Virus record (IMG/VR): IMGVR_UViG_3300024415_000919
Coordinates: 1 to 22,729 of that record
DNA from: a virus
Strand: one strand, 5' to 3'
DNA length: 22,729 nucleotides
Position numbers and translations under genes: made by a program. The notes under the pieces were generated by a model. That model was not told where the DNA came from, ran no database searches, and saw only the letters and a list, made by a program, of their open reading frames with translations. Shown one piece after another: positions 1-6,626 of this stretch. Position 1 is the stretch's first letter; the number at the start of each line of letters is the position of its first letter.

Positions 1-962
1 CTGCCGAGTTTTGTCATGATATTTAAAATATTAATTGCTACTTTACTTTCGGTTTTTTGGTTTACAAAGGATCTGGATTTTAACTTGTTGCCTATAATGG
101 CTTTATATCGATACATCGCATTTTCTGCTTTAGCACGCCGGCCATAATCTGTATTCTTTTGCCATCGCTTTCGCCCTTGTTCAAGCAAACGAATATTATC
201 TATTCTTAATTTAGAATCATCAGGCATTTCTGCTCTAAATCCAAGATTAGGCGGTATTACGGATTTGATTACAACACCGTTGCCGTGCTTATCTTGGTGA
301 GCAGCTAACGCTTGATATACAGAGGGTTGATCATAAGCTCCATCAGCTAATACTGTATCTATTGGGCTTTCAATCTCATTTAATAAAGTTTCCATTGTTG
401 CGCTATCGCTAGTAAGGTGACTCGTTAGTTCGGAGCTGATTATAGAGCCATCCTCATCGTCTATACCAATATGTAATTTTCTCCATGATTTTCTGGTTCT
501 TAGCAAGTATTTTTCTTCTTGCCATTCTTGTTCGCCGTAGATCTTGAGTCCTGTACTATCAATCGCTACAACTAACGGCTTATCCTTGGTTTTAAAAGAC
601 TTGGAGATTTTAATCTTGCCAGATCTCCTGGAAATAGTAGTGTGATCAGGCACCTGTAGATCAAGTTGTAATAGCTTGATTATTGACTCCACAAAACCTT
701 CAGTTTGTCGCAAGCGTTGTTTGTATACTAATCCTAAAGTAACACATGTCTCAATCGCCAAATCAGAGTACGTAGCTGGCCTACCTCGCTTTCTATTCTT
801 TGCTATGTCGATATTATTCCAGCCGGCAATAGACTCCTCTGAAAACCAAATCGTTAAGCTGCCACGATTCTTTAATGCTTGATCGTACTCTCGACTATTG
901 CTAATTTTGTATTTCGCTTTCTCAAATTTATGACGGTGTGGATCTTGTAATTTGTTTGGCAT
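1..962 (-). CDS. IS5-family DDE transposase (3' end beyond window)
   Basis: I translated this frame by hand from ATG at 960-962. It stays open for 320 codons to the window edge, close to the full length of IS903-type transposases, so only a few C-terminal residues should be missing. The expected DDE triad is visible: D135 in VVAIDSTGLK, D207 in VLADGAYD and E280 in the YGRRAKAENAMYRYK block, which fits the Y-R-E-K signature. The enzyme cuts and joins the element ends as a dimer on DNA. The 109-nt leader between the start codon and the terminal repeat contains an extended -10 type box, TGGTATAAA, at 1005-1013 on the minus strand. Identification is firm at family level. No frameshift or internal stop is seen, so the copy may be active. 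Confidence 0.93.
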   Translation of the reverse strand, partial: MPNKLQDPHRHKFEKAKYKISNSREYDQALKNRGSLTIWFSEESIAGWNNIDIAKNRKRGRPATYSDLAIETCVTLGLVYKQRLRQTEGFVESIIKLLQLDLQVPDHTTISRRSGKIKISKSFKTKDKPLVVAIDSTGLKIYGEQEWQEEKYLLRTRKSWRKLHIGIDDEDGSIISSELTSHLTSDSATMETLLNEIESPIDTVLADGAYDQPSVYQALAAHQDKHGNGVVIKSVIPPNLGFRAEMPDDSKLRIDNIRLLEQGRKRWQKNTDYGRRAKAENAMYRYKAIIGNKLKSRSFVNQKTESKVAINILNIMTKLG

Positions 963-1053
963 AATCACTCTAAAATGACTGATTATAACTCTTTTATTTT
1001 ACTATTTATACCAATTTTGCATTAATTAAAAAAACTTATTTTATTCTAAAACT

Positions 1054-1071
1054 GATTTATGCAACAAAGCC
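1054..1071. repeat. Terminal inverted repeat of the IS element
   Basis: GATTTATGCAACAAAGCC on the plus strand marks the right end of the element. The methylase reading frame resumes at the very next base, which fixes the insertion boundary at 1071/1072. Confidence 0.85.
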
Positions 1072-1239
1072 GTTAAGCAAGTAGCAGCAGAAGATGAATG
1101 GTGTGCAGAGGCGTATATGGAAACAGATTATTCCAATCTGAGCAAAGATGATTTCGTTAAGACAATAAAGAACTACGTGGCTTTTCAATTTTTACATCAA
1201 ACAGAAGGGAATAAAGATGACATTAGTTGCATTAAATAG
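1072..1239 (+). pseudogene. 3' fragment of a DNA methylase (HsdM-like) gene, truncated by the IS
   Basis: Starting right after the IS end, one frame is open to TAG at 1237-1239 and encodes about 55 residues, including EDEWCAEAYMETD and FVKTIKNYVAFQF. This resembles the C-terminal tail of N-6 adenine methylases that work with a specificity subunit. I recognise the tail by its pattern and its neighbour, not by catalytic motifs, which would lie upstream of the IS. The fragment overlaps the S-subunit start by 23 nt, the usual arrangement in such operons. Without its 5' part it has no start codon and is a broken gene, although the other half may survive on the far side of the IS, outside the window. 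Confidence 0.7.
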
Positions 1240-2167
1240 GATTTTTAAAACAAAATATGGTGGCGCATTTTCTAAAATGCCTGATTACTCAGTTGGCAAC
1301 ACGCCAGTTATTAAATCACAAGGTGCAAATAATGGTGTTATTGGGTATTTAGATATTAAGCCAAATTTTCATAATATAATCACCATTGCCCGAACGGGTA
1401 GTGTTGGAGCAACTTTCTTTCACCCTTATCCATGTTATGCCACAGATGATTGTATTGTACTGGAAGCAAAGATTAAACTAACAGAAAGGCAGATGTTATT
1501 TTATGCCTATTTAATAAGAAAGGAATCAAAAAGATATAACTACAGTAGAAAGGTGACACCTAATAGATTGAATTCTACTTTAATCTTCTCTCCAGGTGAT
1601 ATTCCAAATTGGGTAAATAACACACCTAATCTTGATATGCCCCCGAATTCTTCTATCACAGAAGCAGATATTAGTATTAACCAAAGGACATGGAAAGAAT
1701 TTATTATAGGTGATTTATTCACATGTAGTATCGCAAAATCGTATGATTTTGGGAACATTAACAATACAACTATACCTAATAAAACTATACGGTTTATTGG
1801 GCGGACTCAGTTTAATAATGGGTTAACTAGCCATATTGAATATAAAAATGATTTTATCGTGCAATCAGCAAACACTATTAGCATTGCAATGGTTGGCGTA
1901 AGTGGTGTTAGTTTTTACCAAAGTAATGCATATATTTGCTCTCAAAATATACTAGTTTTAGAAAATAACAATGTTATAAACCCATATATCGCAATGTTCT
2001 TGACAACTGTTTTTAACTTAGAGCGGTTTAGATTTTCATATGGTAGGACACTACAAAAAAACTACTGGAAACAACATACAATTAAATTGCCATCAATTAA
2101 CGGCAACCCAGATTGGCAATTCATGGAAGATTATATAAAATCCCTACCCTATAGTAGTAATTTGTAA
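1217..2167 (+). CDS. Type I-like restriction-modification specificity (S) subunit
   Basis: The 316-aa protein has two target-recognition-like halves. The first, about residues 5-130, contains NTPVIKSQGANNGVIGY and TIARTGSVGATFFHPYPCYA. The second, about 160-316, contains FIGRTQFNNGL, ISIAMVGVSGVSFYQ and the ending PDWQFMEDYIKSLPYS. These patterns are typical of S proteins that position a methylase/endonuclease on its DNA target. The start at 1217 is supported by AGAAGGG at 1204-1210 and by the overlap with the methylase end. With the methylase cut by the IS, this subunit is probably orphaned unless a separate M gene supplies activity in trans. The protein is somewhat shorter than classical HsdS (about 400 aa). 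No restriction subunit is visible downstream. Confidence 0.82.
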   Translation: MTLVALNRIFKTKYGGAFSKMPDYSVGNTPVIKSQGANNGVIGYLDIKPNFHNIITIARTGSVGATFFHPYPCYATDDCIVLEAKIKLTERQMLFYAYLIRKESKRYNYSRKVTPNRLNSTLIFSPGDIPNWVNNTPNLDMPPNSSITEADISINQRTWKEFIIGDLFTCSIAKSYDFGNINNTTIPNKTIRFIGRTQFNNGLTSHIEYKNDFIVQSANTISIAMVGVSGVSFYQSNAYICSQNILVLENNNVINPYIAMFLTTVFNLERFRFSYGRTLQKNYWKQHTIKLPSINGNPDWQFMEDYIKSLPYSSNL

Positions 2168-2184
2168 TACAAAATAATATAATT

Positions 2185-2394
2185 ATGCTCCAACATCATG
2201 ACAACCCCGCTCCCTCTCAAGCCAATAATGCTGTAACTCACGAAGCTAACACTATACCAAAAAACAAAATATTGAACTGGCTATATTCAACAGATCGGCA
2301 CGTATCTATAGAAAAATTAGGCTCATGGCTTGAAAATAACACCGATGGCCAGTATAAGTTAGTCAAAAATAACATAAATAAAGACTGTGCATGA
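2185..2394 (+). CDS. Small hypothetical protein upstream of proQ-like gene
   Basis: A 69-aa frame whose TGA stop overlaps the ATG of the next gene (ATGA at 2391-2394), which suggests translational coupling. The N-terminal half is rich in Asn, Pro and His; the C-terminal half (KILNWLYSTDRHVSIEKLGSWLENN) could form a small helical fold. There is no good ribosome binding site before the ATG. I do not recognise a family. It could be a real small gene or the remnant of a larger one; the overlap with the next start is the best argument that it is translated. Confidence 0.4.
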   Translation: MLQHHDNPAPSQANNAVTHEANTIPKNKILNWLYSTDRHVSIEKLGSWLENNTDGQYKLVKNNINKDCA

Positions 2395-2981
2395 GTGAAG
2401 AATCTACACTAAGCCTTGGCGGTAAATTATCAGCCGAAACACAGAGTAAATTGCAAGAACTAGCAACTAAACCAAAGGAGGCAACAATTGAAGCCCATAA
2501 GGTTAATAATGCCAATGTAAAAAATGATAGTAAATCCGCTACAGCAGAAAAACCTACACCAAAAGCAAAAGAGCTAAACAAAAAACATCAAGCTATTGAA
2601 CTCCACAAGAAGCAAATAGAACAGGCAAAGGCTCTATATAAACAGCATTTTACTCATTTTAGTAAGTTACATCCAAAATGTTTTAGTCAAACACCAAAGC
2701 CTCTTGAGGTCGGTATTAATAAAGCAATGCTTGAAGAAGAAAATAAAAAACCAGAAGAGAAAAGGCTAAGTAAGACAACTATAAGCAAGTTCCTGAATAA
2801 ATATACTCGCAGCGTAGCCTATAAAGAATCCTTACAGTCTGGTAGTGCTAGAATCAATCTGCAAGGCGAAGAAGTAGATAAAGTTACGACTGAACATGCA
2901 GAATTTGCTAAAAAATCTCTTGAAGAATGGAGAAGCAGGAGAGCTAAACAGAATAATAACAGGCATAAACCGCAGAAATAA
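2391..2981 (+). CDS. ProQ/FinO-domain RNA chaperone
   Basis: The 196-aa protein has a Lys/Ala/Thr-rich, probably disordered N-terminal part (1-65) followed by a ProQ/FinO fold at about 78-180. Diagnostic stretches are LHPKCFSQTPKPLEVGI, the KTTISKFLNKYTRSVAY helix pair and ARINLQGEEVDKVTTEHAE. These match the family pattern FP..F......PL..GI, then the YT.S..Y block, then R.DL.G. The C-terminus is basic (RSRRAKQNNNRHKPQK). Family members bind structured RNAs such as intrinsic terminators and sRNAs, and the plasmid member FinO promotes antisense RNA pairing that represses conjugation. Here it sits beside HU and GapR genes. The RNA partners are unknown; short hairpin-bearing transcripts from this replicon are possible targets (inference). 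Confidence 0.85.
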   Translation: MSEESTLSLGGKLSAETQSKLQELATKPKEATIEAHKVNNANVKNDSKSATAEKPTPKAKELNKKHQAIELHKKQIEQAKALYKQHFTHFSKLHPKCFSQTPKPLEVGINKAMLEEENKKPEEKRLSKTTISKFLNKYTRSVAYKESLQSGSARINLQGEEVDKVTTEHAEFAKKSLEEWRSRRAKQNNNRHKPQK

Positions 2982-2996
2982 GCCAGTCTACCGAAA

Positions 2997-3011
2997 GGTG
3001 CACTGTGCACC
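2997..3011. other. Short GC-rich hairpin after the proQ-like gene
   Basis: GGTGCACTGTGCACC is a near-perfect palindrome 15 bases downstream of the ProQ-like stop. It lacks a following T-run, so it is not a classical intrinsic terminator. It lies across the GTG start of the next small ORF and could limit its translation. A second short hairpin, CCGAA...TTCGG, occurs about 50 bases further on. Confidence 0.4.
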
Positions 3012-3211
3012 TCGATGACGAAATTACAATAAAAGAAAAGCCTAAACAGACCCTAGTGCCGAAAGGCGCGTTCGGGAAAAGCCAGCGTATAAAACAATTA
3101 CAGGCATTTATTCAAAGAAAACTTTACCCAGAAGCAACTAAATGCTATATGATACAAGAGTTATGGCCTAGCGATTGTAATGAATTCCAGCTAGGCCACC
3201 AATTAAACTAA
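3005..3211 (+). CDS. Small hypothetical protein between proQ-like gene and HU gene
   Basis: A 68-aa frame with a GTG start lying in the hairpin at 2997-3011. The product is Lys/Gln-rich with no recognisable domain (ends SDCNEFQLGHQLN). No convincing ribosome binding site precedes the GTG. It ends 16 bases before the HU start. It may be a genuine small gene or chance coding. Confidence 0.3.
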   Translation: MHLDDEITIKEKPKQTLVPKGAFGKSQRIKQLQAFIQRKLYPEATKCYMIQELWPSDCNEFQLGHQLN

Positions 3212-3227
3212 TTAAGGAAATTATCAT

Positions 3228-3503
3228 ATGAACAAATCAGAGTTTGTAAAACATGTCGCCAATCAACATAGCATTACTCAAGACGAAGCTAATAAAGTAA
3301 TTGATACTTTTACCAGTAGCGTCATCTCCGCTCTAGGTGAAGGTAATGAAATACAGCTAGTTGGCTTTGGTAATTTCTCGGTATCAGAAGTTGCAGCAAG
3401 AGCAGGACGTAATCCAAAAACTGGTGAGGTTTTGCAGATTGCAGCATATAAACAACCTAGGTTTAAGGTTGGACAGAAATTGAAGAACGCTGTTAATAAG
3501 TAA
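3228..3503 (+). CDS. hup: HU-family nucleoid DNA-binding protein
   Basis: At 91 aa it has the standard HU length and layout: an N-terminal helical dimerisation part (MNKSEFVKHVA, ending near ALGEGNEIQLVGFGNF) and the DNA-binding arm with GRNPKTGE at residues 60-67, followed by KQPRFKVGQKLKNAV. HU dimers bind and bend DNA with little sequence preference and compact the nucleoid. They also assist initiation at iteron origins and site-specific recombination, both relevant to this replicon. The start is fixed by AAGGAA ten bases upstream. The next gene follows after 29 bases, so HU may be transcribed with it. Small HU/IHF genes are common on Rickettsia plasmids. Confidence 0.93.
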   Translation: MNKSEFVKHVANQHSITQDEANKVIDTFTSSVISALGEGNEIQLVGFGNFSVSEVAARAGRNPKTGEVLQIAAYKQPRFKVGQKLKNAVNK

Positions 3504-3532
3504 ATTCATGATATTATTTTGAGGATACCATT

Positions 3533-4273
3533 ATGCAATACGACTATAGATACCTTAAACAAAGCACCAGAAGCGCAACTGAATATGATGAGGGCTTGCG
3601 TAAGTATTTCCTTAAAATATATCAACTAATGAGCGCAGGGCTTGCAATTACTGCCATTGCAGCCATAGCAGTTTTTACATTACCTACACTTACTAATTTA
3701 ATGTTTTCTACAGATGGATACGGGCATTATATGGGCTTAACTGGCTTTGGCTGGCTGATAAGTTTTGCACCACTAGGAATTTCTTTATATTTTGCCTTTG
3801 GTTACGACAGGATAAGTGCAGAAAATGCACAAATACTATTCTGGATATATGCTGCTCTTGTTGGCATGTCTCTAGCAGCACTGGGGCTAATATATACAGG
3901 AGCGTCAATAGCTAGAACATTCTTTGTCTGCTCTGCTATGTTTGGAGGCATGAGTCTATATGGATATTCAACTGGTAAAGATTTAACAGGCTTAGGTTCA
4001 TTCTTGTTTATGGGATTAATAGGACTTATGCTGACTTCTATAATCAATATATTCTTACAAAGCCCAGCTATAGAATACGCATTATCAGTAATTGGGGTGA
4101 TTATTTTTACAGGACTAATTGCCTATGATACGCAGAAGCTAAAGAATATTTACTATAGTGGGCATGACGCTAGTGGTAAAGTTGGAATCATGGGAGCATT
4201 TACTCTATACCTTGACTTTATCAATTTGTTTGTATTCTTAATGAGATTCTTAGGAGTAAAAAGAAATGACTGA
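3533..4273 (+). CDS. Bax inhibitor-1/YccA family membrane protein
   Basis: The 246-aa protein has a short polar N-terminus (about 1-30) and then about seven hydrophobic segments, for example SAGLAITAIAAIAVFTLPTL, GMSLAALGLIYTGA and LTSIINIFLQSPAIEYALS. It ends with the family-typical block LIAYDTQKLKNIY and then LYLDFINLFVFLMRFLG. The conserved Asp residues in AYDTQ and LYLDFIN match the proposed di-aspartate pH sensor and calcium-leak site of TMBIM/YetJ proteins. It should sit in the inner membrane. In alphaproteobacteria these proteins are linked to membrane and protease homeostasis. GAGGA precedes the ATG, and the stop overlaps the gapR start by 8 nt, indicating co-translation. Its presence beside replication genes is unusual. 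Confidence 0.88.
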   Translation: MQYDYRYLKQSTRSATEYDEGLRKYFLKIYQLMSAGLAITAIAAIAVFTLPTLTNLMFSTDGYGHYMGLTGFGWLISFAPLGISLYFAFGYDRISAENAQILFWIYAALVGMSLAALGLIYTGASIARTFFVCSAMFGGMSLYGYSTGKDLTGLGSFLFMGLIGLMLTSIINIFLQSPAIEYALSVIGVIIFTGLIAYDTQKLKNIYYSGHDASGKVGIMGAFTLYLDFINLFVFLMRFLGVKRND

Positions 4274-4502
4274 AATAGTAGAAGCTGCAAAGCTCCAGCA
4301 AATTATCAACAAAATTGAAAATATAGAACAAGGATGCCTAGAAAATGCCGACTTGCTCAAGGACGCATTCAATGAAGCTAAAGCAATGGGCTTTGACGTA
4401 AAGATCATTAAGCATATGCTCAAGCTAAAGAAGAAAGATAAGGAAGCTCTTGCAGAAGAGGATAGCCTTATAGAACTGTATCGTGGTGCGCTGGGTATTT
4501 AA
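4266..4502 (+). CDS. gapR: GapR-like DNA-binding protein (DUF2312)
   Basis: At 78 aa it shows the whole DUF2312 pattern: LQQIINKIENIEQ coiled-coil start, DAFNEAKAMGFDVKIIKHMLKLKKKDKEA, and EEDSLIELYRGALG at the end. GapR forms a dimer or tetramer clamp around overtwisted AT-rich DNA and helps topoisomerases during replication and transcription; it is almost confined to alphaproteobacteria and their phages. It is translationally coupled to the Bax-inhibitor-like gene. Together with HU it gives the replicon its own nucleoid proteins. Confidence 0.9.
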   Translation: MTEIVEAAKLQQIINKIENIEQGCLENADLLKDAFNEAKAMGFDVKIIKHMLKLKKKDKEALAEEDSLIELYRGALGI

Positions 4503-4581
4503 AATTTCTATTCAGTAAACGTCTTAGAAAATCCAGAAGCGTATTTTGCAGAATTTGAAGATGACATTTTAACAAAACAAG

Positions 4582-4704
4582 GCAGCAAAATAGAGCAGCA
4601 AAAAGAACGCATTGACGCAGCAAGTGACATAAAAGTGGGCAGCAAAAATGTTGCCTCAACGCAGCAAAAATGCAGTGCTAGCGCAGCAAAAATGCTGCCT
4701 TGTG
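4582..4704 (+). repeat. Iteron-like array A: five tandem 22-bp repeats
   Basis: Units begin at 4595, 4617, 4639, 4661 and 4683, exactly 22 bp apart. All five begin GCAGCAA, and units 3-5 share GCAGCAAAAATG. An extra GCAGCAAAA lies at 4582, out of phase. Unit 5 contains GCAGCA and TGCTGC arms, and unit 3 has a similar pair with one mismatch. Because 22 is not a multiple of three, the repeat is read in changing frames by the overlapping ORF, so it is conserved as DNA and not as a peptide. A spacing of about two helical turns is typical of plasmid iterons bound by Rep proteins. An AT-rich tract follows at once. Confidence 0.72.
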
Positions 4705-5090
4705 GCCATCCACTACTATTATATATAAAAAAACTAATATATATAATAAATAAAAAAACTAATGTCGATGTGGACATTGATTTATACATGCTCATAAAGT
4801 CCATGAATTGGAGCAGTCTTTTTTCTCAAAATACTCCAGAACAAATTGAAGCATTTTCTCAATTCATAGCTAAGAAATCTCCTTTTTATTTTTACAGTCA
4901 AGAAGACTCACAAGAAGCCTTTAGAGATTTACACAAAATAGATACCATGGACAGATTAAGAACAAGCTATTTATCCAACATTAAATTGTCCTCACCAAAC
5001 TTGCCAAAAGAAATGCTTGAAGAAGTTGATAAAGAAAATGAAGCACAAGCAAAATACTTACTGGAAAATACTCACAAATTTTTTTCCTAG
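4635..5090 (+). CDS. Hypothetical protein overlapping repeat array A (start uncertain)
   Basis: The frame is open from directly after the gapR stop (4503) to TAG at 5088-5090, but no ATG, GTG or TTG occurs before GTG at 4635. From that GTG the product is 151 aa. The first ~45 residues are read through the 22-bp repeats and AT tract and look non-protein-like. From about 4788 (ATG) or 4803 (ATG) the product looks like a normal soluble helical protein (QNTPEQIEAFSQFIAKKSP, LPKEMLEEVDKENEAQAKYLLEN). The real gene may therefore be a ~95-100 aa protein starting at 4788 or 4803, or the 3' part of a larger broken gene. No family is recognised. Confidence 0.4.
   Translation: MGSKNVASTQQKCSASAAKMLPCGHPLLLYIKKLIYIINKKTNVDVDIDLYMLIKSMNWSSLFSQNTPEQIEAFSQFIAKKSPFYFYSQEDSQEAFRDLHKIDTMDRLRTSYLSNIKLSSPNLPKEMLEEVDKENEAQAKYLLENTHKFFS
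4711..4764. other. AT-rich tract with two 14-bp direct repeats (possible unwinding element)
   Basis: Directly after repeat array A comes a strongly AT-rich segment. ATAAAAAAACTAAT occurs at 4725-4738 and again, identical, at 4750-4763. Iterons followed by AT-rich direct repeats is the standard layout of iteron plasmid origins, where the AT-rich part melts first. Its role as an unwinding element here is inferred from layout only. Confidence 0.5.
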
Positions 5091-5112
5091 AGTGTATAAA
5101 CTTTTGAACAAG

Positions 5113-5153
5113 AACCAAAACGCCAGAACTCGTGGCAACGTTATTTTTTGGTT
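5113..5153 (+). terminator. Possible hairpin terminator after the 4635-5090 ORF
   Basis: Outer arms AACCAAAA (5113-5120) and TTTTGGTT (5146-5153) are complementary, with an inner GCCA/TGGC pair (5122-5125 and 5133-5136). The T-run lies within the 3' arm and not after it, so termination strength is uncertain. The rest of 5091-5343 holds no gene I can support. Confidence 0.4.
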
Positions 5154-5343
5154 GGCAAAGGAACTCTCAGTATTTTGTAACGCTGTACTTTAAATTACAA
5201 CATTTGAGTTTGCAGAAACAATATTCACTTTTCTTTTGATACCAATTATAGCCATTAACGCATTATAAGGGTATTTTTAGAAGCATTTAGTATATACGTA
5301 GTACGAAACCTAGCACGAGCAAAATAAGCTACTCCTGACGCTT

Positions 5344-5913
5344 CTATGACTCTTGCTCTTTCATTCCACGCACATATTTATACAAAGTCGGCTTTGAGAT
5401 CCCCACAGTCTCGCATATTTGCTTGATTGAGTGCTTACGTCCGTTATACAGATCAACTGCCAGCTTTCTCTTGTTTTCGTTTAGCTTCAAAGGCCTTCCC
5501 CCTTCTCTGCCTCTAGCACGTGCTGCCTCAAGCCCCGCCTTAGTTCTCTCTTTGATAAGGTTATGCTCAAATTCTGATAAAGCACCAAAAATGTGTACAA
5601 AGAGCTTGCCTGTTGAGGTACTGGTATTAATTCCTTCGCAAATACTCTCAAAGCCTATATTGTTCTGTGCAAACCATTCAGTCCAGCTAATAAGGTCTTT
5701 TAAAGAACGACCAAGCCTATCTAGTCGCCATACAACGAAAGTATCGCCAGAACGCAAAGTATGCTCTTTAGCTTTTAGTAATTCTTCTCTATTAGCAATT
5801 GAGCCACTAGCTTGTTCTGTAATTATTTTTCCGCAACCAGCTTTCTTGAGTGCGTCAATTTGCGAGTCTAGATTTTGAGTAATTGTTGATACTCGGGCAT
5901 AGCCTATTTTCAT
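5344..5913 (-). CDS. Serine site-specific recombinase (resolvase/invertase family)
   Basis: The 189-aa protein has the catalytic domain first: YARVST with nucleophile S9, EQASGS, and WRLDRLGRS with R66 and R69. A long helix follows (LIKERTKAGLEAARARGREGGRPLKL), then a C-terminal helix-turn-helix at about 155-183 (SIKQICETVGISKPTLYKYV). This is the length and order of Tn3 resolvases and DNA invertases. On plasmids these enzymes resolve multimers or invert segments. The start is supported by AGAGG before the ATG. The intergenic region 5914-6218 upstream would be the natural place for its recombination site, but no clear three-subsite array was recognised. Pin-type genes are typical of Rickettsia plasmids. 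Confidence 0.92.
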   Translation of the reverse strand: MKIGYARVSTITQNLDSQIDALKKAGCGKIITEQASGSIANREELLKAKEHTLRSGDTFVVWRLDRLGRSLKDLISWTEWFAQNNIGFESICEGINTSTSTGKLFVHIFGALSEFEHNLIKERTKAGLEAARARGREGGRPLKLNENKRKLAVDLYNGRKHSIKQICETVGISKPTLYKYVRGMKEQES

Positions 5914-6002
5914 AAAAACCTCTAAAAGTAAAATAAGGGTCTAAAGGCTTATATAGTTATCGTAGAAATATTGCCAGTAATTCTTTACTCTTGGCTTGCT
6001 GG

Positions 6003-6209
6003 TTGGTTCATTTTTTTAGTTGAGTGTAAAATTTATACAAAGATACGACCGTTTTTATTACTTGAAGTTTGTAATGGGTACGAGGGTATTTTTTTTCTTG
6101 CAAAAATAGTTTTGGCTGAGTATTCTTTGTTTGGGTTTATTATGTAGAAGATATAAAGAATTACAGAAGCCAATACGACTTAATAGTTGTTTTGGCTTCA
6201 TTTTTTTTT
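6003..6209 (+). ncRNA. Candidate small RNA ending at a strong plus-strand terminator
   Basis: Region 5914-6218 (305 bases) has no gene I can support. It does contain a very good plus-strand intrinsic terminator at 6166-6209 with no plus-strand gene before it. A possible promoter lies upstream: TTGGTT at 6003-6008, an 18-bp spacer and TAAAAT at 6027-6032. A transcript of roughly 165-170 nt would result. AGTTTTGGCT near 6109-6118 could compete with the 3' arm of the terminator for pairing with AGCCAA. The terminator is seen directly; the RNA itself is inference. Confidence 0.3.
6166..6209 (+). terminator. Strong intrinsic terminator (plus-strand orientation)
   Basis: A 15-bp stem pairs GAAGCCAATACGACT (6166-6180) with AGTTGTTTTGGCTTC (6185-6199), with one mismatch, one G-U pair and a TAAT loop. 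It is followed by A and nine T (6201-6209). The hairpin may also end the leftward parA operon, but on that side the T-run is weak. Confidence 0.75.
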
Positions 6210-6218
6210 GTACCAAGC

Positions 6219-6587
6219 TTAAGCAGACAAAGCCGTTAATCCAATATACCAAGTAATACGATCTATTACCTCACAAATCCCATCAAGCAGTTGTTTTGTA
6301 ACTATGCTTAAAAATGTTCGCTTCTTGGCTGTGTCCTTGTCTACTTTCACAGTATAAGAATAATGCCAGTGTTCTATATTAACTTGATTACTAGGCGTTA
6401 GTTTTTTTCTTGTAGTAGATATCATATGCTCGCCACTAAGAGAAACAGACAGGGTTATTTTCTTATTGGTATGAACCTCACTGACCAGCTTTTTTATTTT
6501 GTCCTGTTTGCTCATGAGTAGAGTCTTTAAATCCTCTTTGCTTAAGTATGAGTTTGTAGTTTTTGGGGTGGTTTTTAGGTTCTGCAT
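6219..6587 (-). CDS. Hypothetical protein downstream of the ParA/RHH pair
   Basis: The 122-aa product begins with a polar segment (KEDLKTLLMSKQDKIKKLVSEVH), continues with a beta-rich middle (KITLSVSLSGEHMIST, EHWHYSYTVKVDKD) and ends in a helix (LSIVTKQLLDGICEVIDRITWYIG). I recognise no family. It lies 39 bases after the RHH gene on the same strand, and the gap contains one of the TACTTA repeats also found upstream of parA. It could be an accessory partition or copy-control protein, but that rests on position alone. Confidence 0.65.
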   Translation of the reverse strand: MQNLKTTPKTTNSYLSKEDLKTLLMSKQDKIKKLVSEVHTNKKITLSVSLSGEHMISTTRKKLTPSNQVNIEHWHYSYTVKVDKDTAKKRTFLSIVTKQLLDGICEVIDRITWYIGLTALSA

Positions 6588-6590
6588 TAT

Positions 6591-6605
6591 TTACGTATTT
6601 ACTTA
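6591..6605. repeat. 15-bp repeat, inverted copy of the one at 7521-7535
   Basis: TTACGTATTTACTTA is the exact reverse complement of TAAGTAAATACGTAA at 7521-7535. The two copies flank the parA-RHH gene pair, one on each side. TACTTATATAA at 6639-6649, inside the end of the RHH gene, is related. Confidence 0.65.
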
Positions 6606-6626
6606 TAACTTTATATATTTATTAGC

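Larger units (their letters stand above)
1..1071 (-). mobile_element. IS5/IS903-like insertion sequence, right part
   Basis: The visible part runs from the window start to an 18-bp terminal repeat at 1054-1071. Read outward-in on the minus strand the repeat is GGCTTTGTTGCATAAATC, which differs at one base from the IS903 terminal repeat as I remember it. The element holds one transposase gene on the minus strand, and its other end lies just outside the window. IS903-type elements duplicate 9 bp of target, so 1072-1080 (GTTAAGCAA) is the expected target duplication, but the matching copy is not visible. The insertion has truncated the methylase gene that resumes at 1072. Confidence 0.88.

Noticed and set aside
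4782-4976. Possible DnaA boxes near array A (TTATCCAAC near 4970, TTATACATG near 4782)
   Set aside because: Each departs from TTATNCACA and single near-matches are expected by chance in AT-rich DNA.
5423-5878. A 151-aa plus-strand frame opposite the serine recombinase
   Set aside because: Antisense shadow of a gene with complete catalytic motifs.
6226-6240. ACAAAGCCGTTAA shared with the IS end and its flank (1064-1076), suggesting a second IS scar
   Set aside because: The 13-bp match spans the IS/target junction and stops at once on both sides. Here it encodes the end of the 122-aa protein. Most likely chance.
6058-6252. A 64-aa minus-strand frame overlapping the strong terminator
   Set aside because: It reads through the terminator hairpin, overlaps the end of the 122-aa gene and has no ribosome site or recognisable product.
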